Source: Spirochaetota bacterium (lineage in GTDB: Bacteria; Spirochaetota; JAHITG01). From it: a stretch of 10,014 nt of DNA. The notes below the pieces were generated by a model. That model was not told the DNA's origin, searched no databases, and saw only the letters and a list, made by a program, of their open reading frames with translations. The stretch spans positions 1 to 10,014 of the forward strand of contig JAHITG010000106.1 of the NCBI GenBank assembly GCA_018817865.1. Direction: 5' to 3'. Positions within the stretch are counted from its first letter, which is position 1, and every line of letters starts with the position of its first letter. The translations under genes and the position numbers were made by a program. Shown here in pieces: positions 1-7,260 of the stretch.

Positions 1-11
1 AAGAAAAAATA

Positions 12-18
12 AAGGAGG
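12..18 (+). promoter_or_regulatory. Shine-Dalgarno site of groES
   Basis: The bases AAGGAGG lie 9 bases before the ATG at 28, an ideal ribosome binding site that fixes the groES start. The promoter, and any CIRCE/HrcA heat-shock operator, would lie to the left of the window and cannot be judged. Confidence 0.85.
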
Positions 19-27
19 ATTTTTGCA

Positions 28-324
28 ATGGACATTAAAGTTACGCCTTTAGATGACAGGGCTATTGTAAAGCAGTTGGAAGAACAGGATGAAAAAGTAG
101 GAAGTATTTATATTCCTGATTCAGCTAAAGAAAAACCACAGGAAGGAAAGGTTCTTGCGGTAGGACCAGGTAAAATGACTGATGACGGCAAGCGCATCGC
201 TATGGACATAAAGGTCGGTGATACGGTAATTTATGCCAAATACGGTGGAACCGAGTTTAAGTACAAAGGTGAAGAATATATCATATTACAGCAGTCTGAT
301 ATTTTAGCTAAACTTAAGAAATAG
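28..324 (+). CDS. groES: Co-chaperonin GroES (Hsp10)
   Basis: Seen: a 98-residue protein, the usual GroES length. It opens with the family's 'PLDDRAIVK' strand (residues 7-15). It then has an acidic mobile loop (about 17-36, including 'GSIYIPD' and '[15 protein letters not shown]') and ends with the '[24 protein letters not shown]' region (64-87). Known: GroES is a heptameric lid that closes the GroEL folding chamber in the cytoplasm, with the mobile-loop hydrophobic tripeptide contacting GroEL. The start is supported by AAGGAGG 9 bases upstream. Odd: groES is normally followed within about 100 bases by groEL, but here 201 non-coding bases follow and then an unrelated nuclease-family gene. 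groEL must be upstream or elsewhere. Identity is nearly certain; heat-shock control cannot be assessed because only 27 upstream bases are visible. Confidence 0.97.
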   Translation: MDIKVTPLDDRAIVKQLEEQDEKVGSIYIPDSAKEKPQEGKVLAVGPGKMTDDGKRIAMDIKVGDTVIYAKYGGTEFKYKGEEYIILQQSDILAKLKK

Positions 325-385
325 CAGTTTTGTACCTTAAAATGATCGGCCTGTTATACAGGAATATTACGGCTTGAAAATCAAT

Positions 386-439
386 GGAGTCTATTGTACA
401 AAGTGTACCTTGCTTTATAATTTAAATAGAGAAGACTCC
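386..439 (+). other. Possible RNA stem structure in the groES 3' region
   Basis: A 7-base inverted repeat, GGAGTCT (386-392) with AGACTCC (433-439), encloses a smaller hairpin, GTACA-AAG-TGTAC (396-408). The octamer TGTACCTT also occurs twice (331-338 and 404-411). There is no T-run after the outer stem, so it is not a standard intrinsic terminator. It lies upstream of the proposed promoter of the next gene, so it would be part of the groES 3' UTR. At this length and AT content such pairing could arise by chance. The rest of the 325-525 gap shows no ORF. Confidence 0.2.
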
Positions 440-467
440 TCTTGGTAAAATATTTTTCATATTGGGG

Positions 468-495
468 TTGAATTTTTGGATATTTGAGTTATACT
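468..495 (+). promoter_or_regulatory. Candidate sigma70 promoter of the DUF151 gene
   Basis: A -35-like box TTGAAT (468-473) and a -10-like box TATACT (490-495) are separated by 16 bases. Transcription would start near 502, giving a leader of roughly 20-25 bases that includes the ribosome binding site. Both boxes are near consensus, but the surroundings are AT-rich and alternative -10 boxes are possible (TATTAT at 495-500). A promoter is expected here because no other lies between groES and this gene. Confidence 0.5.
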
Positions 496-510
496 ATTAT
501 TATATAACCA

Positions 511-517
511 GGGGAGG
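511..517 (+). promoter_or_regulatory. Shine-Dalgarno site of the DUF151 gene
   Basis: GGGGAGG lies 8 bases before the ATG at 526. It supports that start and predicts efficient translation. Confidence 0.75.
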
Positions 518-525
518 AACACAAT

Positions 526-1017
526 ATGAATTTAGTCAGAATGAACGTAAGTGGAATTTATATTGATCCCAAATCAAATGTCCCGATCGTTGTCCTGAAG
601 GATAAAACCACGAAAAATGTACTGCCCATCTGGATAGGGCCGCTGGAAGCTTCCTCCATTCTGATCGAGCTGGAACATATTACACCGCCCAGGCCGATGA
701 CACATGACCTCTTTGTTAATTTTCTAAAGCAGAATAATATAAAAGTAAGAAAGATCATCATTACAGAGATGCGTAATAATACATATTTTGCCAAGATCTA
801 TTATAAATCCGGATTAAAAACAAAAGAGCTGGACGCCAGACCTTCCGATGCCATCTCTATTGCATTACGCTTAAATGTCCCTGTCTTTGTCAATAAAGAA
901 GTGATCGAAAACACCATTCAGACCGGATCATCTTCAGGTGATAAAGATATGAAAGATTATTATAAACAGTTATTGGAGAAGCTTGATAAAAAAGATATGG
1001 GCGATACCGTGATGTAA
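526..1017 (+). CDS. Bifunctional nuclease family protein (DUF151)
   Basis: Seen: 163 residues. Family landmarks are the N-terminal strand 'SNVPIVVLKDK' (17-27), 'LPIWIGPLEASSI' (33-45), 'RPMTHDL' (56-62) and 'DARPSDAISIALRLNVPVFV' (103-122), followed by a hydrophilic, lysine/aspartate-rich tail from about 125. This is the arrangement of the DNase-RNase (DUF151) domain. Known: plant and bacterial members have been described as having DNase and RNase activity, but the bacterial cellular role is poorly defined. Cytoplasmic; no signal peptide or membrane segment. The gene has its own probable promoter, a strong ribosome binding site and a strong terminator, so it looks monocistronic. The family call is firm; nuclease activity in this organism is inferred. 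Confidence 0.9.
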   Translation: MNLVRMNVSGIYIDPKSNVPIVVLKDKTTKNVLPIWIGPLEASSILIELEHITPPRPMTHDLFVNFLKQNNIKVRKIIITEMRNNTYFAKIYYKSGLKTKELDARPSDAISIALRLNVPVFVNKEVIENTIQTGSSSGDKDMKDYYKQLLEKLDKKDMGDTVM

Positions 1018-1053
1018 GTGATGCAGAATAAAGAAGATCATTGAAGTATATAG

Positions 1054-1090
1054 AAGAGGAGCTGGTAATATGTCAGCTCCTCTTTTTTTT
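1054..1090 (+). terminator. Rho-independent terminator after the DUF151 gene
   Basis: A perfect 10-11 bp stem, AAGAGGAGCTG (1054-1064) paired with CAGCTCCTCTT (1074-1084), has a 9-base loop. It runs directly into an eight-T tract (1083-1090). It lies 37 bases after the stop codon. On the minus strand the same hairpin is followed by TTCTATAT, a poor U-tract, so it acts mainly on rightward transcription. Confidence 0.93.
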
Positions 1091-1092
1091 AA

Positions 1093-1163
1093 TGTAGGCA
1101 CGAACTTGTTCGTGCATGTGTAGATGTACTTTTGATTTAAGCACGAATAAATTCGTGCCTACA
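1093..1163. repeat. Twin-palindrome REP/BIME-like or MITE-like element
   Basis: Seen: a 71-base unit bounded by perfect 12-base inverted repeats, TGTAGGCACGAA (1093-1104) and TTCGTGCCTACA (1152-1163). Each end is also a self-contained hairpin with a 7 bp stem GCACGAA/TTCGTGC. The left one (1098-1115) has loop CTTG; the right one (1141-1158) has loop TAAA. The 25 bases between them show no structure. Known: two REP palindromes in inverted orientation are the layout of BIMEs, which can be mobilised in trans by IS200-like REP-associated (Y1/RAYT) transposases. It lies between convergent genes, a common REP location, and could protect the 3' end of tyrS mRNA. Only one copy is in this window, so genomic repetition is inferred from structure. 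Confidence 0.75.
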
Positions 1164-1214
1164 ATTTCCTTACTAAAGAGTATATTTTTTAAACAGCTTC
1201 CTACTATATTTTAT

Positions 1215-2456
1215 TTACAAAGCTACATGTTTAATAAAAATTTTCTTCCCGATTTTAATAATCATATTATCTTCAACAGCATAAATTTGCGAAAACACCT
1301 TTACTTTTTCATTATTAATAGAAATAGCGCCTTCTTCAATTTTGCGCTTGATCTCGGAATTAGACATCTTTTTACCTGTCAGCTCCAGAGCAGCATTAAT
1401 AATATTTAAAGCATTCGTTTTTCCTTGTTCCGGCCAGGAGGTAATCTCCTTATTTAAATCCACAACCGGTATATCATCATGGACCACTTTTTTTGAGAAT
1501 AGAAGCTCAAAATTTTCCTTCTCTTTTTCAGACGTGGCTTTATCATAATACTGGGAAACGATCTCCATAGCCAGTTCGATCTTAACATCCCGCGGATTTT
1601 TCCCTTTCTTCATTTCGTCCTGAACCTTCTTTATATCCTGCCTGGGTATATCCGTTAAAAGTTCCATATACTTAATGATCATCTCATCCGGTATGGACAT
1701 GATCTTTCCGAACATATCTTTGGAATTTTCCTGGATACCGATATAATTCCCGAAACTTTTACTCATCTTTTCTACACCATCGGTGCCTTCCAATAGGGGC
1801 ATGGTCAGGATAACCTGTCCTTCCTGGCTGTATCGCTTCTGGATGGTTCTTCCGAGAAGCAGGTTGAATTTCTGATCTGTTCCGCCCAGCTCGATATCCG
1901 CTTTTAAAGCCACAGAATCATACGCCTGCATAAGAGGATACATGAATTCGACCATACTGATATCATCACCGTTCTTATACCTCTTCAGAAAATCATCCCT
2001 TTCGATCATCCGTGCGACTGTCTGTTTGGCCATCAACTCTATTACATCCTTCAGATCAAGTCCGGAAAGCCATTTACTGTTAAAGACGATCTCGATCTTT
2101 TTAATATCCAGGATCCTGGAGATCTGGTCTTTATAGGTCTGGGCATTCTTCCTGACTTCCTCTTCTGTAAGCTGATTTCGGGTTTTAGACCGTCCGGTTG
2201 GATCACCGATCATACCGGTATAATCCCCTATAAGAAATATCACCTTATGGCCGCAATCGCTAAAATGCCTTAATTTCCGCAATAATACAGTATGTCCCAG
2301 ATGCAGGTCGGGTGCAGTCGGGTCAAATCCGGCTTTTACAATAAGCGGTTTATTGGTTTTAATTGATTTAGCCAGTTTTGCCTCAAACTCTTCTTCGGGA
2401 ATGATCTCAACGGCTCCCCGTTTCAGTATTGCAAGCTGTTCTTTTAATTCTTTCAT
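1215..2456 (-). CDS. tyrS: Tyrosyl-tRNA synthetase (type 2)
   Basis: Catalyses ATP-dependent charging of tRNA-Tyr in the cytoplasm. Seen: 413 residues. The class I catalytic core has '[14 protein letters not shown]' (42-55), whose HLGH is the HIGH motif; 'YPLMQAYDS' (173-181) and 'GGTDQKFN' (191-198), typical of tyrosine recognition; and 'KMSKS' (230-234). A C-terminal S4-like RNA-binding domain spans about 350-408. The '[12 protein letters not shown]' form and the length match the type 2 bacterial TyrRS. The gene starts 43 bases after the lpxK stop. It has no Shine-Dalgarno, but a perfect promoter sits so close to the ATG that the transcript should be almost leaderless. No T-box leader is possible in so short a space. 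No U-tract terminator is seen after the stop; the nearest downstream structure is the palindromic repeat at 1093-1163. Identity is certain. Confidence 0.97.
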   Translation of the reverse strand: MKELKEQLAILKRGAVEIIPEEEFEAKLAKSIKTNKPLIVKAGFDPTAPDLHLGHTVLLRKLRHFSDCGHKVIFLIGDYTGMIGDPTGRSKTRNQLTEEEVRKNAQTYKDQISRILDIKKIEIVFNSKWLSGLDLKDVIELMAKQTVARMIERDDFLKRYKNGDDISMVEFMYPLMQAYDSVALKADIELGGTDQKFNLLLGRTIQKRYSQEGQVILTMPLLEGTDGVEKMSKSFGNYIGIQENSKDMFGKIMSIPDEMIIKYMELLTDIPRQDIKKVQDEMKKGKNPRDVKIELAMEIVSQYYDKATSEKEKENFELLFSKKVVHDDIPVVDLNKEITSWPEQGKTNALNIINAALELTGKKMSNSEIKRKIEEGAISINNEKVKVFSQIYAVEDNMIIKIGKKIFIKHVAL

Positions 2457-2466
2457 AGTTGGAGTA

Positions 2467-2494
2467 ATTATATTATTACCAATTTATTTGTCAA
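2467..2494 (-). promoter_or_regulatory. Consensus sigma70 promoter of tyrS, predicting a leaderless mRNA
   Basis: Read on the minus strand, TTGACA (2494-2489) and TATAAT (2472-2467) both match the sigma70 consensus exactly, with a 16-base spacer. The start codon A is at 2456, with only 10 bases between it and the -10 box. Transcription starting 6-9 bases after the box would leave a leader of about 1-4 bases. It lies wholly in the lpxK-tyrS gap, so it uncouples tyrS from the upstream LPS operon. Confidence 0.85.
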
Positions 2495-2499
2495 AGGAT

Positions 2500-3552
2500 T
2501 TATTTACTCTTCATCCTCTTTTGAATGATCTGCAGCATTTTCTTCTCTTCAGGCACCTTTAAACCTATCTTTAATACCAAGGGATCAAATTTCAGATCTT
2601 TCAATTTTATATTATCTTTTTCAGTGGTTATAACATAATCAAAATTTTTCTTCAACTTGCTTTTGATAGTTTTAATATCTTTTGCCGTATATTTATGATG
2701 GTCCGTGAACTGTATCATTTTACAATTAACAGGAGAAAGATGCTTCTTAACCATTAAAAAGAAATAGACGGGATTTCCTATCCCGCATAGTACAAGTAAT
2801 CTCTTATTCCTGACTTTTTTCATGGGTACGGGTTTCCCTTTATGCAGGACAGAACTAAACCCGTAATGTGACACAAAGAGAGGCGAATCTGAATTATACA
2901 GCCTTATCTTCTCTTCCAGCTGTAAAAGAGGCTCCTCTGTTCCGGTTTTCTCGTACTTTGTGATCAGGATAAGGTCCGCATCGCGTAAAGCAGAAAGCGG
3001 CTCCCTTAAAATACCGGCAGGAATAAGATGTCCGTTCCCGAAAGGATCGGTATAATCAATTAAAACGATATTCAGATCACATCTTATATTCCAATGCTGA
3101 AAGGCATCATCCAGTACAGCACAATCCCTTTTTTGTTTTTGAACCAGGGGAAGCCCCTCTATTCTCTTCCTTGCAATAATGACAGGAACCGAAGGGAACC
3201 TGTTTGCCAGAAGCAGTGCTTCATCACCTGTTAAAGAGGAATTTAACCTTGGTTTAACAATTTCAGGTTTTTTGATCTCACTCTTATATCCCCTCAGTAT
3301 GACAGCCGGTTTACTCCATTTTTTCAGAAATTCCGTTAAATAAGCAACAACCTCAGTCTTTCCGGTACCCCCCACTGTAATATTGCCTACACCGATCAGA
3401 AAAATATCCAAAGACGCATTTCTATAACCTTTTTTCCGCTGAAATATAATGATCATTTTTGATGGAATTGATAAGATAAAAAGAGGAAGCCACAACGGAA
3501 AGAGATAGATCTTCCTGTAATTATATATTATATACTTAATGAATCTGATCAT
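2500..3552 (-). CDS. lpxK: Tetraacyldisaccharide 4'-kinase LpxK
   Basis: Phosphorylates the 4' position of the lipid A precursor (disaccharide-1-phosphate to lipid IVA) at the inner face of the cytoplasmic membrane. Seen: 350 residues. A hydrophobic N-terminal segment (about 16-38) fits the membrane anchor. Then come Walker A 'GNITVGGTGKTE' (56-67), 'RGYK' (87-90), 'TGDEALLLA' (108-116), 'VLDDAFQH' (146-153), 'FTDHHKY' (282-288) and 'TTEKD' (309-313). By family knowledge the GDE aspartate (D110) and the DHH histidine pair (285-286) are the likely catalytic residues. Small departures from the usual form: Glu instead of Pro after Walker A, and DDAFQH instead of DDGFQH. The start overlaps the waaA stop by 4 bases (ATGA), with AAAGGA 6 bases upstream, indicating translational coupling. 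Identity is secure. Confidence 0.96.
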   Translation of the reverse strand: MIRFIKYIIYNYRKIYLFPLWLPLFILSIPSKMIIIFQRKKGYRNASLDIFLIGVGNITVGGTGKTEVVAYLTEFLKKWSKPAVILRGYKSEIKKPEIVKPRLNSSLTGDEALLLANRFPSVPVIIARKRIEGLPLVQKQKRDCAVLDDAFQHWNIRCDLNIVLIDYTDPFGNGHLIPAGILREPLSALRDADLILITKYEKTGTEEPLLQLEEKIRLYNSDSPLFVSHYGFSSVLHKGKPVPMKKVRNKRLLVLCGIGNPVYFFLMVKKHLSPVNCKMIQFTDHHKYTAKDIKTIKSKLKKNFDYVITTEKDNIKLKDLKFDPLVLKIGLKVPEEKKMLQIIQKRMKSK

Positions 3553-4793
3553 GATATGTCCTTTAGAATAAATTGAACGATCTTTTTCGAAGCACCCTGA
3601 TTCTCTTTTATTACCTTGTAGGCGTTCTCTCCTGTCTTCTTCATTATTCCGGGATTCTTCAGAAGATGATCGATCCTGTTAATAAGTTCTGCTTCATTAT
3701 GAACAAGAAAACCGCCTTTATTATTAATGATCTTTTCAAATGCTTCCCTGTTATTCGCTATTGATCCGCCGCTTATCATCGGTTTTTTACAATAAGCTGC
3801 TTCAATAGGATTATGACCTCCTATCGGAACCATTGTTCCCCCGATAAATGCAATATCACTTATCAGATACATATCCAAAAGGACTCCCATTTTATTGATC
3901 AGAAGAACGTCATAGTCATCCTTTATCTTTCCATACAGTTTATATTTTATTTTATATGATCTGAGTATATCCCTTATCTCAGGAACACGATTTAAATGAC
4001 GCGGAACAATGACTAATTTTAAATTCCCGTATTTCTCCTTTAATTTTAAAAAAGCTTTCAGCAGTATTCTCTCTTCACCCTTTCTTGTGCTCCCTGCCGT
4101 TAAGATCTTAGCTTTTTTATCAAGATGCAGATCGTTTTTTATACTGTTCGGGCTTTGATTTAATATGAGCTTGAGATCAAATTTGATATTTCCAACATAC
4201 CTGATCTTTCCGGATGAAACCCCTAGCCTTTTCAGGAAATCACCGGTTCGTTTATTCTGAATAAAAAAGATATGGATCTGTTCAAGAACTCTTCGAAATA
4301 TTGATCTGAAAGTATTGTACAATGCAAAACTTTTTGGAGAAATAATACAATTCGTATAGATAACCGGTATGTTACCCTTTCCCGCCTGAAAGATCAGGTT
4401 CGGCCATACTTCTGTCTCTTCAATTACCAGAACTTTTGGATCCAGCTTCTTAATAAAATTCCTGATCAAAAAATTAAAATCAAGCGGCAGGATTGTAACA
4501 TTTTCTTTTCCGAGGAATTCTGAAGCCGCTTTCAAACCCGTATCAGTCAGAGTAGTGATAAAGATCTCATTGTATCGGCTCTTTAGTAAACTGACAATAT
4601 TTTTTACGGCATTGAACTCCCCCAAAGATGAACAATGGAACCAGACAGGCTTTCGTTTAAATCTTTTCAATCTATTTAATCCTATTCTGGGGAATAATGT
4701 CCTGCGTAATCGAAGATTGAAGATGGAAAATATAAAAACAAGACAAATAAGAGGTAAGAACAAAATATTTAAAAGAACATTATATAGAAACAT
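3549..4793 (-). CDS. waaA: 3-deoxy-D-manno-octulosonic acid (Kdo) transferase
   Basis: Transfers Kdo from CMP-Kdo to the lipid A precursor (GT30 family). Seen, numbering from the ATG at 4793 (414 residues): an N-terminal membrane anchor (about 6-27), 'VWFHCSSLGEF' (50-60) with the likely catalytic Glu59, 'EETEVWPN' (125-132), 'GSTRKGEE' (234-241), 'VPRH' (263-266) and 'GGHNPIEAA' (325-333) of the CMP-Kdo-binding GT-B C-terminal half. Start choice: a TTG three bases further upstream (4796) is in frame, but GAGG at 4801-4798 is 4 bases from the ATG and only 1 from the TTG. The ATG is therefore preferred; it overlaps the upstream stop by one base (TGATG). How many Kdo residues are added cannot be told. 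Family identity is firm. Confidence 0.95.
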   Translation of the reverse strand: MFLYNVLLNILFLPLICLVFIFSIFNLRLRRTLFPRIGLNRLKRFKRKPVWFHCSSLGEFNAVKNIVSLLKSRYNEIFITTLTDTGLKAASEFLGKENVTILPLDFNFLIRNFIKKLDPKVLVIEETEVWPNLIFQAGKGNIPVIYTNCIISPKSFALYNTFRSIFRRVLEQIHIFFIQNKRTGDFLKRLGVSSGKIRYVGNIKFDLKLILNQSPNSIKNDLHLDKKAKILTAGSTRKGEERILLKAFLKLKEKYGNLKLVIVPRHLNRVPEIRDILRSYKIKYKLYGKIKDDYDVLLINKMGVLLDMYLISDIAFIGGTMVPIGGHNPIEAAYCKKPMISGGSIANNREAFEKIINNKGGFLVHNEAELINRIDHLLKNPGIMKKTGENAYKVIKENQGASKKIVQFILKDIS

Positions 4794-5452
4794 CAATCCT
4801 CTTTTAAAAAATAGTTATCAGCGATCTGTACTGTCTTCATCATCTCTTTATACAATTCCTTCTTTTTTTGCATGATCATGGCTTTTGACCGTACAAATAC
4901 AGGTTTTCCATATACAACTGCAAATTTGTTAAAAGGAAGAGGCAGTAAAAAATTATCCCAGGAATTAAAGACAATTTTGCGTTTGGCATTCCAGCAGATC
5001 GGCACAATGGGAAAGCCGGTCTTTAAAGCAGCCAATAGAACACCCTCCTGAAGAGAATACTTCGGCCCTCTGGGACCGTCCGGGGTAAATGCGGTGGCGA
5101 ATCCGCTTTTTGCATAATTAATGATCTCGATCAGAGCCCTCAATCCTCCACGGGTAGTAGAACCGCGTATTGCTGTTAATTTACATTTTTTCATGACCAT
5201 GGCTATATAATCTCCATCCTGATGCTGGCTGACCATCACGCCCACTCTCTTTTTTCTGTACAGAAAAGCCAGATACAACAGCCTGTTATGCCAGAATGCA
5301 TAAATTATGGGAACCTTTTTTTTATTAAATTTTTCCCGGATCTTGATATTAATAAATTTTTTAGAGGAAGTTATGCCAATACAATAAAGGAGAATATAAG
5401 CTGCATTCACCAGCAGTCCGGATACAATTCTTTGGATTATTCCTGTCTTCAT
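4793..5452 (-). CDS. DUF374 lysophospholipid acyltransferase family protein
   Basis: Seen: 219 residues. An N-terminal hydrophobic stretch (about 9-27) is followed by 'FWHNRLLY' (53-60), 'VSQHQDGDYIA' (74-84), 'IRGSTTRGG' (95-103), 'TPDGPRGP' (123-130) and 'FPIVPICWNA' (147-156). This block order defines the DUF374 branch of the LPLAT/PlsC-like superfamily, in which the FWH/DGPRGP elements stand in for HX4D and the acceptor site. Known: such proteins are commonly encoded beside lpxK and waaA; their exact acyl substrate is mostly unproven. Inference: a membrane-associated acyltransferase acting on lipid A or a related lipid. It overlaps the dehydratase stop by 4 bases (ATGA) and has no clear Shine-Dalgarno, so translation probably depends on coupling. 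Family assignment is firm, substrate unknown. Confidence 0.9.
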   Translation of the reverse strand: MKTGIIQRIVSGLLVNAAYILLYCIGITSSKKFINIKIREKFNKKKVPIIYAFWHNRLLYLAFLYRKKRVGVMVSQHQDGDYIAMVMKKCKLTAIRGSTTRGGLRALIEIINYAKSGFATAFTPDGPRGPKYSLQEGVLLAALKTGFPIVPICWNAKRKIVFNSWDNFLLPLPFNKFAVVYGKPVFVRSKAMIMQKKKELYKEMMKTVQIADNYFLKED

Positions 5453-7260
5453 ACCAGAGCTTTGATCTTTCTTTTAAGATCACTTCCTTTCTGGAGATAG
5501 AGGCCTTTATCAATTTTTCTTATCTGCTCCAGTAACTTCTTCAGATCAATATTCTCCGGTCTGGCAATAAGGATCTTGTCATACTGTGTCCGGTTTATGG
5601 ATCTTTCATCGATCACAAGCTCTTCAAAAAGTTTTTCACCCGGTTTCAACCCTATGTATTTGATCTTGATATCCTTAAATGGAGTATATCCGGATAACCT
5701 GATCATCTTTTTTGCCAGATCAACTATTTTAATAGGTTCCCCCATATCCAGAATGAATATCTCACCGCCTTTTGCATATCCTCCGGCTTCCAGTACAAGC
5801 TGGACCGCTTCCGGAATAGTCATAAAATAACGCTTTACATCGGGATGAGTTACGGTAATCGGCCCTCCTGCTTCGATCTGATCTTTGAAAATAGGCACTA
5901 CACTTCCACGGCTGCCCAGTACATTTCCAAACCGTACTGAAGCAAAAATGGTCGTTTTCTGTTTTTTCATTAATCCGATAATGATCTTTTCCGCGATCCT
6001 TTTCGTCATACCCATTACGGATGTCGGACGGACCGCTTTATCAGTGGAGATCAACACAAATCTTTTTACCCTGTTCTGAACAGCCAGTTCTGCCAGGTTC
6101 AGGGTCCCTCTGACATTATTAGCAAAGGCTTCATCAGGATAAAGCTCCATCAGATAAACATGTTTGTGTGCGGCAGAATGAAAAACAATATCCGGTTTTA
6201 ATTCCCGAAATATAACCTTAAGTTTATCCTTATCTCTGATGTCACAAATAAGAGGTACAATATTCAACCCCTTGAATTTACGGTTCAATTCGAGATTAAT
6301 ACTGAAGATACTGTTCTCCCCCTTACCCAGAAGGATCAGCTTCTTCGGTTTAAAACAAGAGACCTGACGGGAGATCTCAGCCCCTATGGACCCGCCTGCT
6401 CCTGTTATAAGAATTGTCCTGTTCTTAATATATTTTTCAATATCCTTGTTTTCCAGTTTTATCTCTTCCCGGCCCAGGAGGTCTTCGATCTTGATATCCC
6501 TGATCTGTTCGAATTTAACATCCCCTGCAATAATATCATAAGTTGAAGGGACGATCTTCAGCTTGACCGCCGTATCTTCACATATTTCCACAATAGTATT
6601 GATCTGCTTCTGAGGAGCCGAAGGCATGGCAATGATAACCAGATCGATATTATACTTCTTCACCAGAGCAGGTATGTCCCGGCCTGTCCCAAGAACATTC
6701 TTGCCCTGAATGGACATCTTCAATTTATGCCTGTCATCGTCCACAAAACCGACCACCCGTATTCCTGATCGGGCATGAGTCCTGATCTCACGCAATACCA
6801 TACTTCCTGCCTCTCCGGCCCCTATGATCAATGCCCTGTTTGATTCCCCCTGAATACTCTTTTGGGGAGATCTTAAAATAAATTTTTCAACATAACGCAG
6901 GGAAATTGCAAACAAAAAACTTAAGATAAAATCAATGATCACAACACTCCGGGGATACAGAAACTTCTCAGACCGGAATATCACGATCACTAGACTGAAG
7001 AAAAGGGTGGAGAAAATATTAGCTTTAAGGAAACTGATCACATCATGTGTATGAATATATTTAACGATGATCCTATAGATCCCCGATAGAAAATAGATAA
7101 ACACCTTACCTAAAGCAATGAACCATACTGAATAATAAAAGATACTCAGATAGTTAACAGGGATTTCCCCATTAAACCTCAGCCATAATGAAGAGTATAC
7201 TGAAAGTACGATCAAAAAATAATCAATAATAAAATTGATGATCGAAATGATCCTGCTCAT
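5449..7260 (-). CDS. Membrane NDP-sugar 4,6-dehydratase (WbpM/CapD/PglF type)
   Basis: Seen: 603 residues, the full length of the large FlaA1/WbpM class. About four membrane segments (roughly 6-25, 42-60, 80-96, 105-122) are followed by a first Rossmann-like domain with 'GAGEAG' (147-152) and 'GFVDDD' (171-176). The catalytic extended-SDR domain starts at 'ILITGAGGSIGAE' (283-295) and contains 'STDKAVRPTS' (405-414). At the catalytic Tyr position it has Met (M416), followed by K420, the Ser-Met-Lys triad known from WbpM-type enzymes. 'LKPGEKLFEE' (538-547) is another family motif. Known reaction: UDP-GlcNAc to UDP-4-keto-6-deoxy sugar, a first step to QuiNAc, FucNAc or bacillosamine sugars. 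The start has GGAG 8 bases upstream, inside the end of the preceding gene, with zero intergenic bases. Class is firm; the final sugar is unknown. Confidence 0.93.
   Translation of the reverse strand: MSRIISIINFIIDYFLIVLSVYSSLWLRFNGEIPVNYLSIFYYSVWFIALGKVFIYFLSGIYRIIVKYIHTHDVISFLKANIFSTLFFSLVIVIFRSEKFLYPRSVVIIDFILSFLFAISLRYVEKFILRSPQKSIQGESNRALIIGAGEAGSMVLREIRTHARSGIRVVGFVDDDRHKLKMSIQGKNVLGTGRDIPALVKKYNIDLVIIAMPSAPQKQINTIVEICEDTAVKLKIVPSTYDIIAGDVKFEQIRDIKIEDLLGREEIKLENKDIEKYIKNRTILITGAGGSIGAEISRQVSCFKPKKLILLGKGENSIFSINLELNRKFKGLNIVPLICDIRDKDKLKVIFRELKPDIVFHSAAHKHVYLMELYPDEAFANNVRGTLNLAELAVQNRVKRFVLISTDKAVRPTSVMGMTKRIAEKIIIGLMKKQKTTIFASVRFGNVLGSRGSVVPIFKDQIEAGGPITVTHPDVKRYFMTIPEAVQLVLEAGGYAKGGEIFILDMGEPIKIVDLAKKMIRLSGYTPFKDIKIKYIGLKPGEKLFEELVIDERSINRTQYDKILIARPENIDLKKLLEQIRKIDKGLYLQKGSDLKRKIKALV

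Noticed and set aside
350..362. CCTGT-TAT-ACAGG hairpin after groES as an intrinsic terminator
   Set aside because: The stem is only 5 bp and no T-tract follows.
558..794. Minus-strand open frame inside the DUF151 gene
   Set aside because: It is antisense to conserved DUF151 motifs, with no ribosome site and no recognisable protein.
1054..1084. The terminator hairpin as a bidirectional terminator that also ends tyrS transcripts
   Set aside because: On the minus strand the stem is followed by TTCTATAT, not a U-run, so termination in that direction is not supported.
1116..1409. Plus-strand open frame opposite the 3' end of tyrS
   Set aside because: It overlaps well-conserved tyrS sequence and part of the palindromic repeat, has no ribosome site and shows no family pattern; it is an antisense shadow.
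2457..2499. T-box riboswitch expected before a tyrosyl-tRNA synthetase gene
   Set aside because: There are only 43 bases between lpxK and tyrS, and the promoter leaves a leader of a few bases; a T-box needs far more.
4794..4796. TTG start for waaA one codon upstream of the ATG
   Set aside because: The GAGG ribosome site would be only 1 base from the TTG, and the next codon is an ATG with better spacing.
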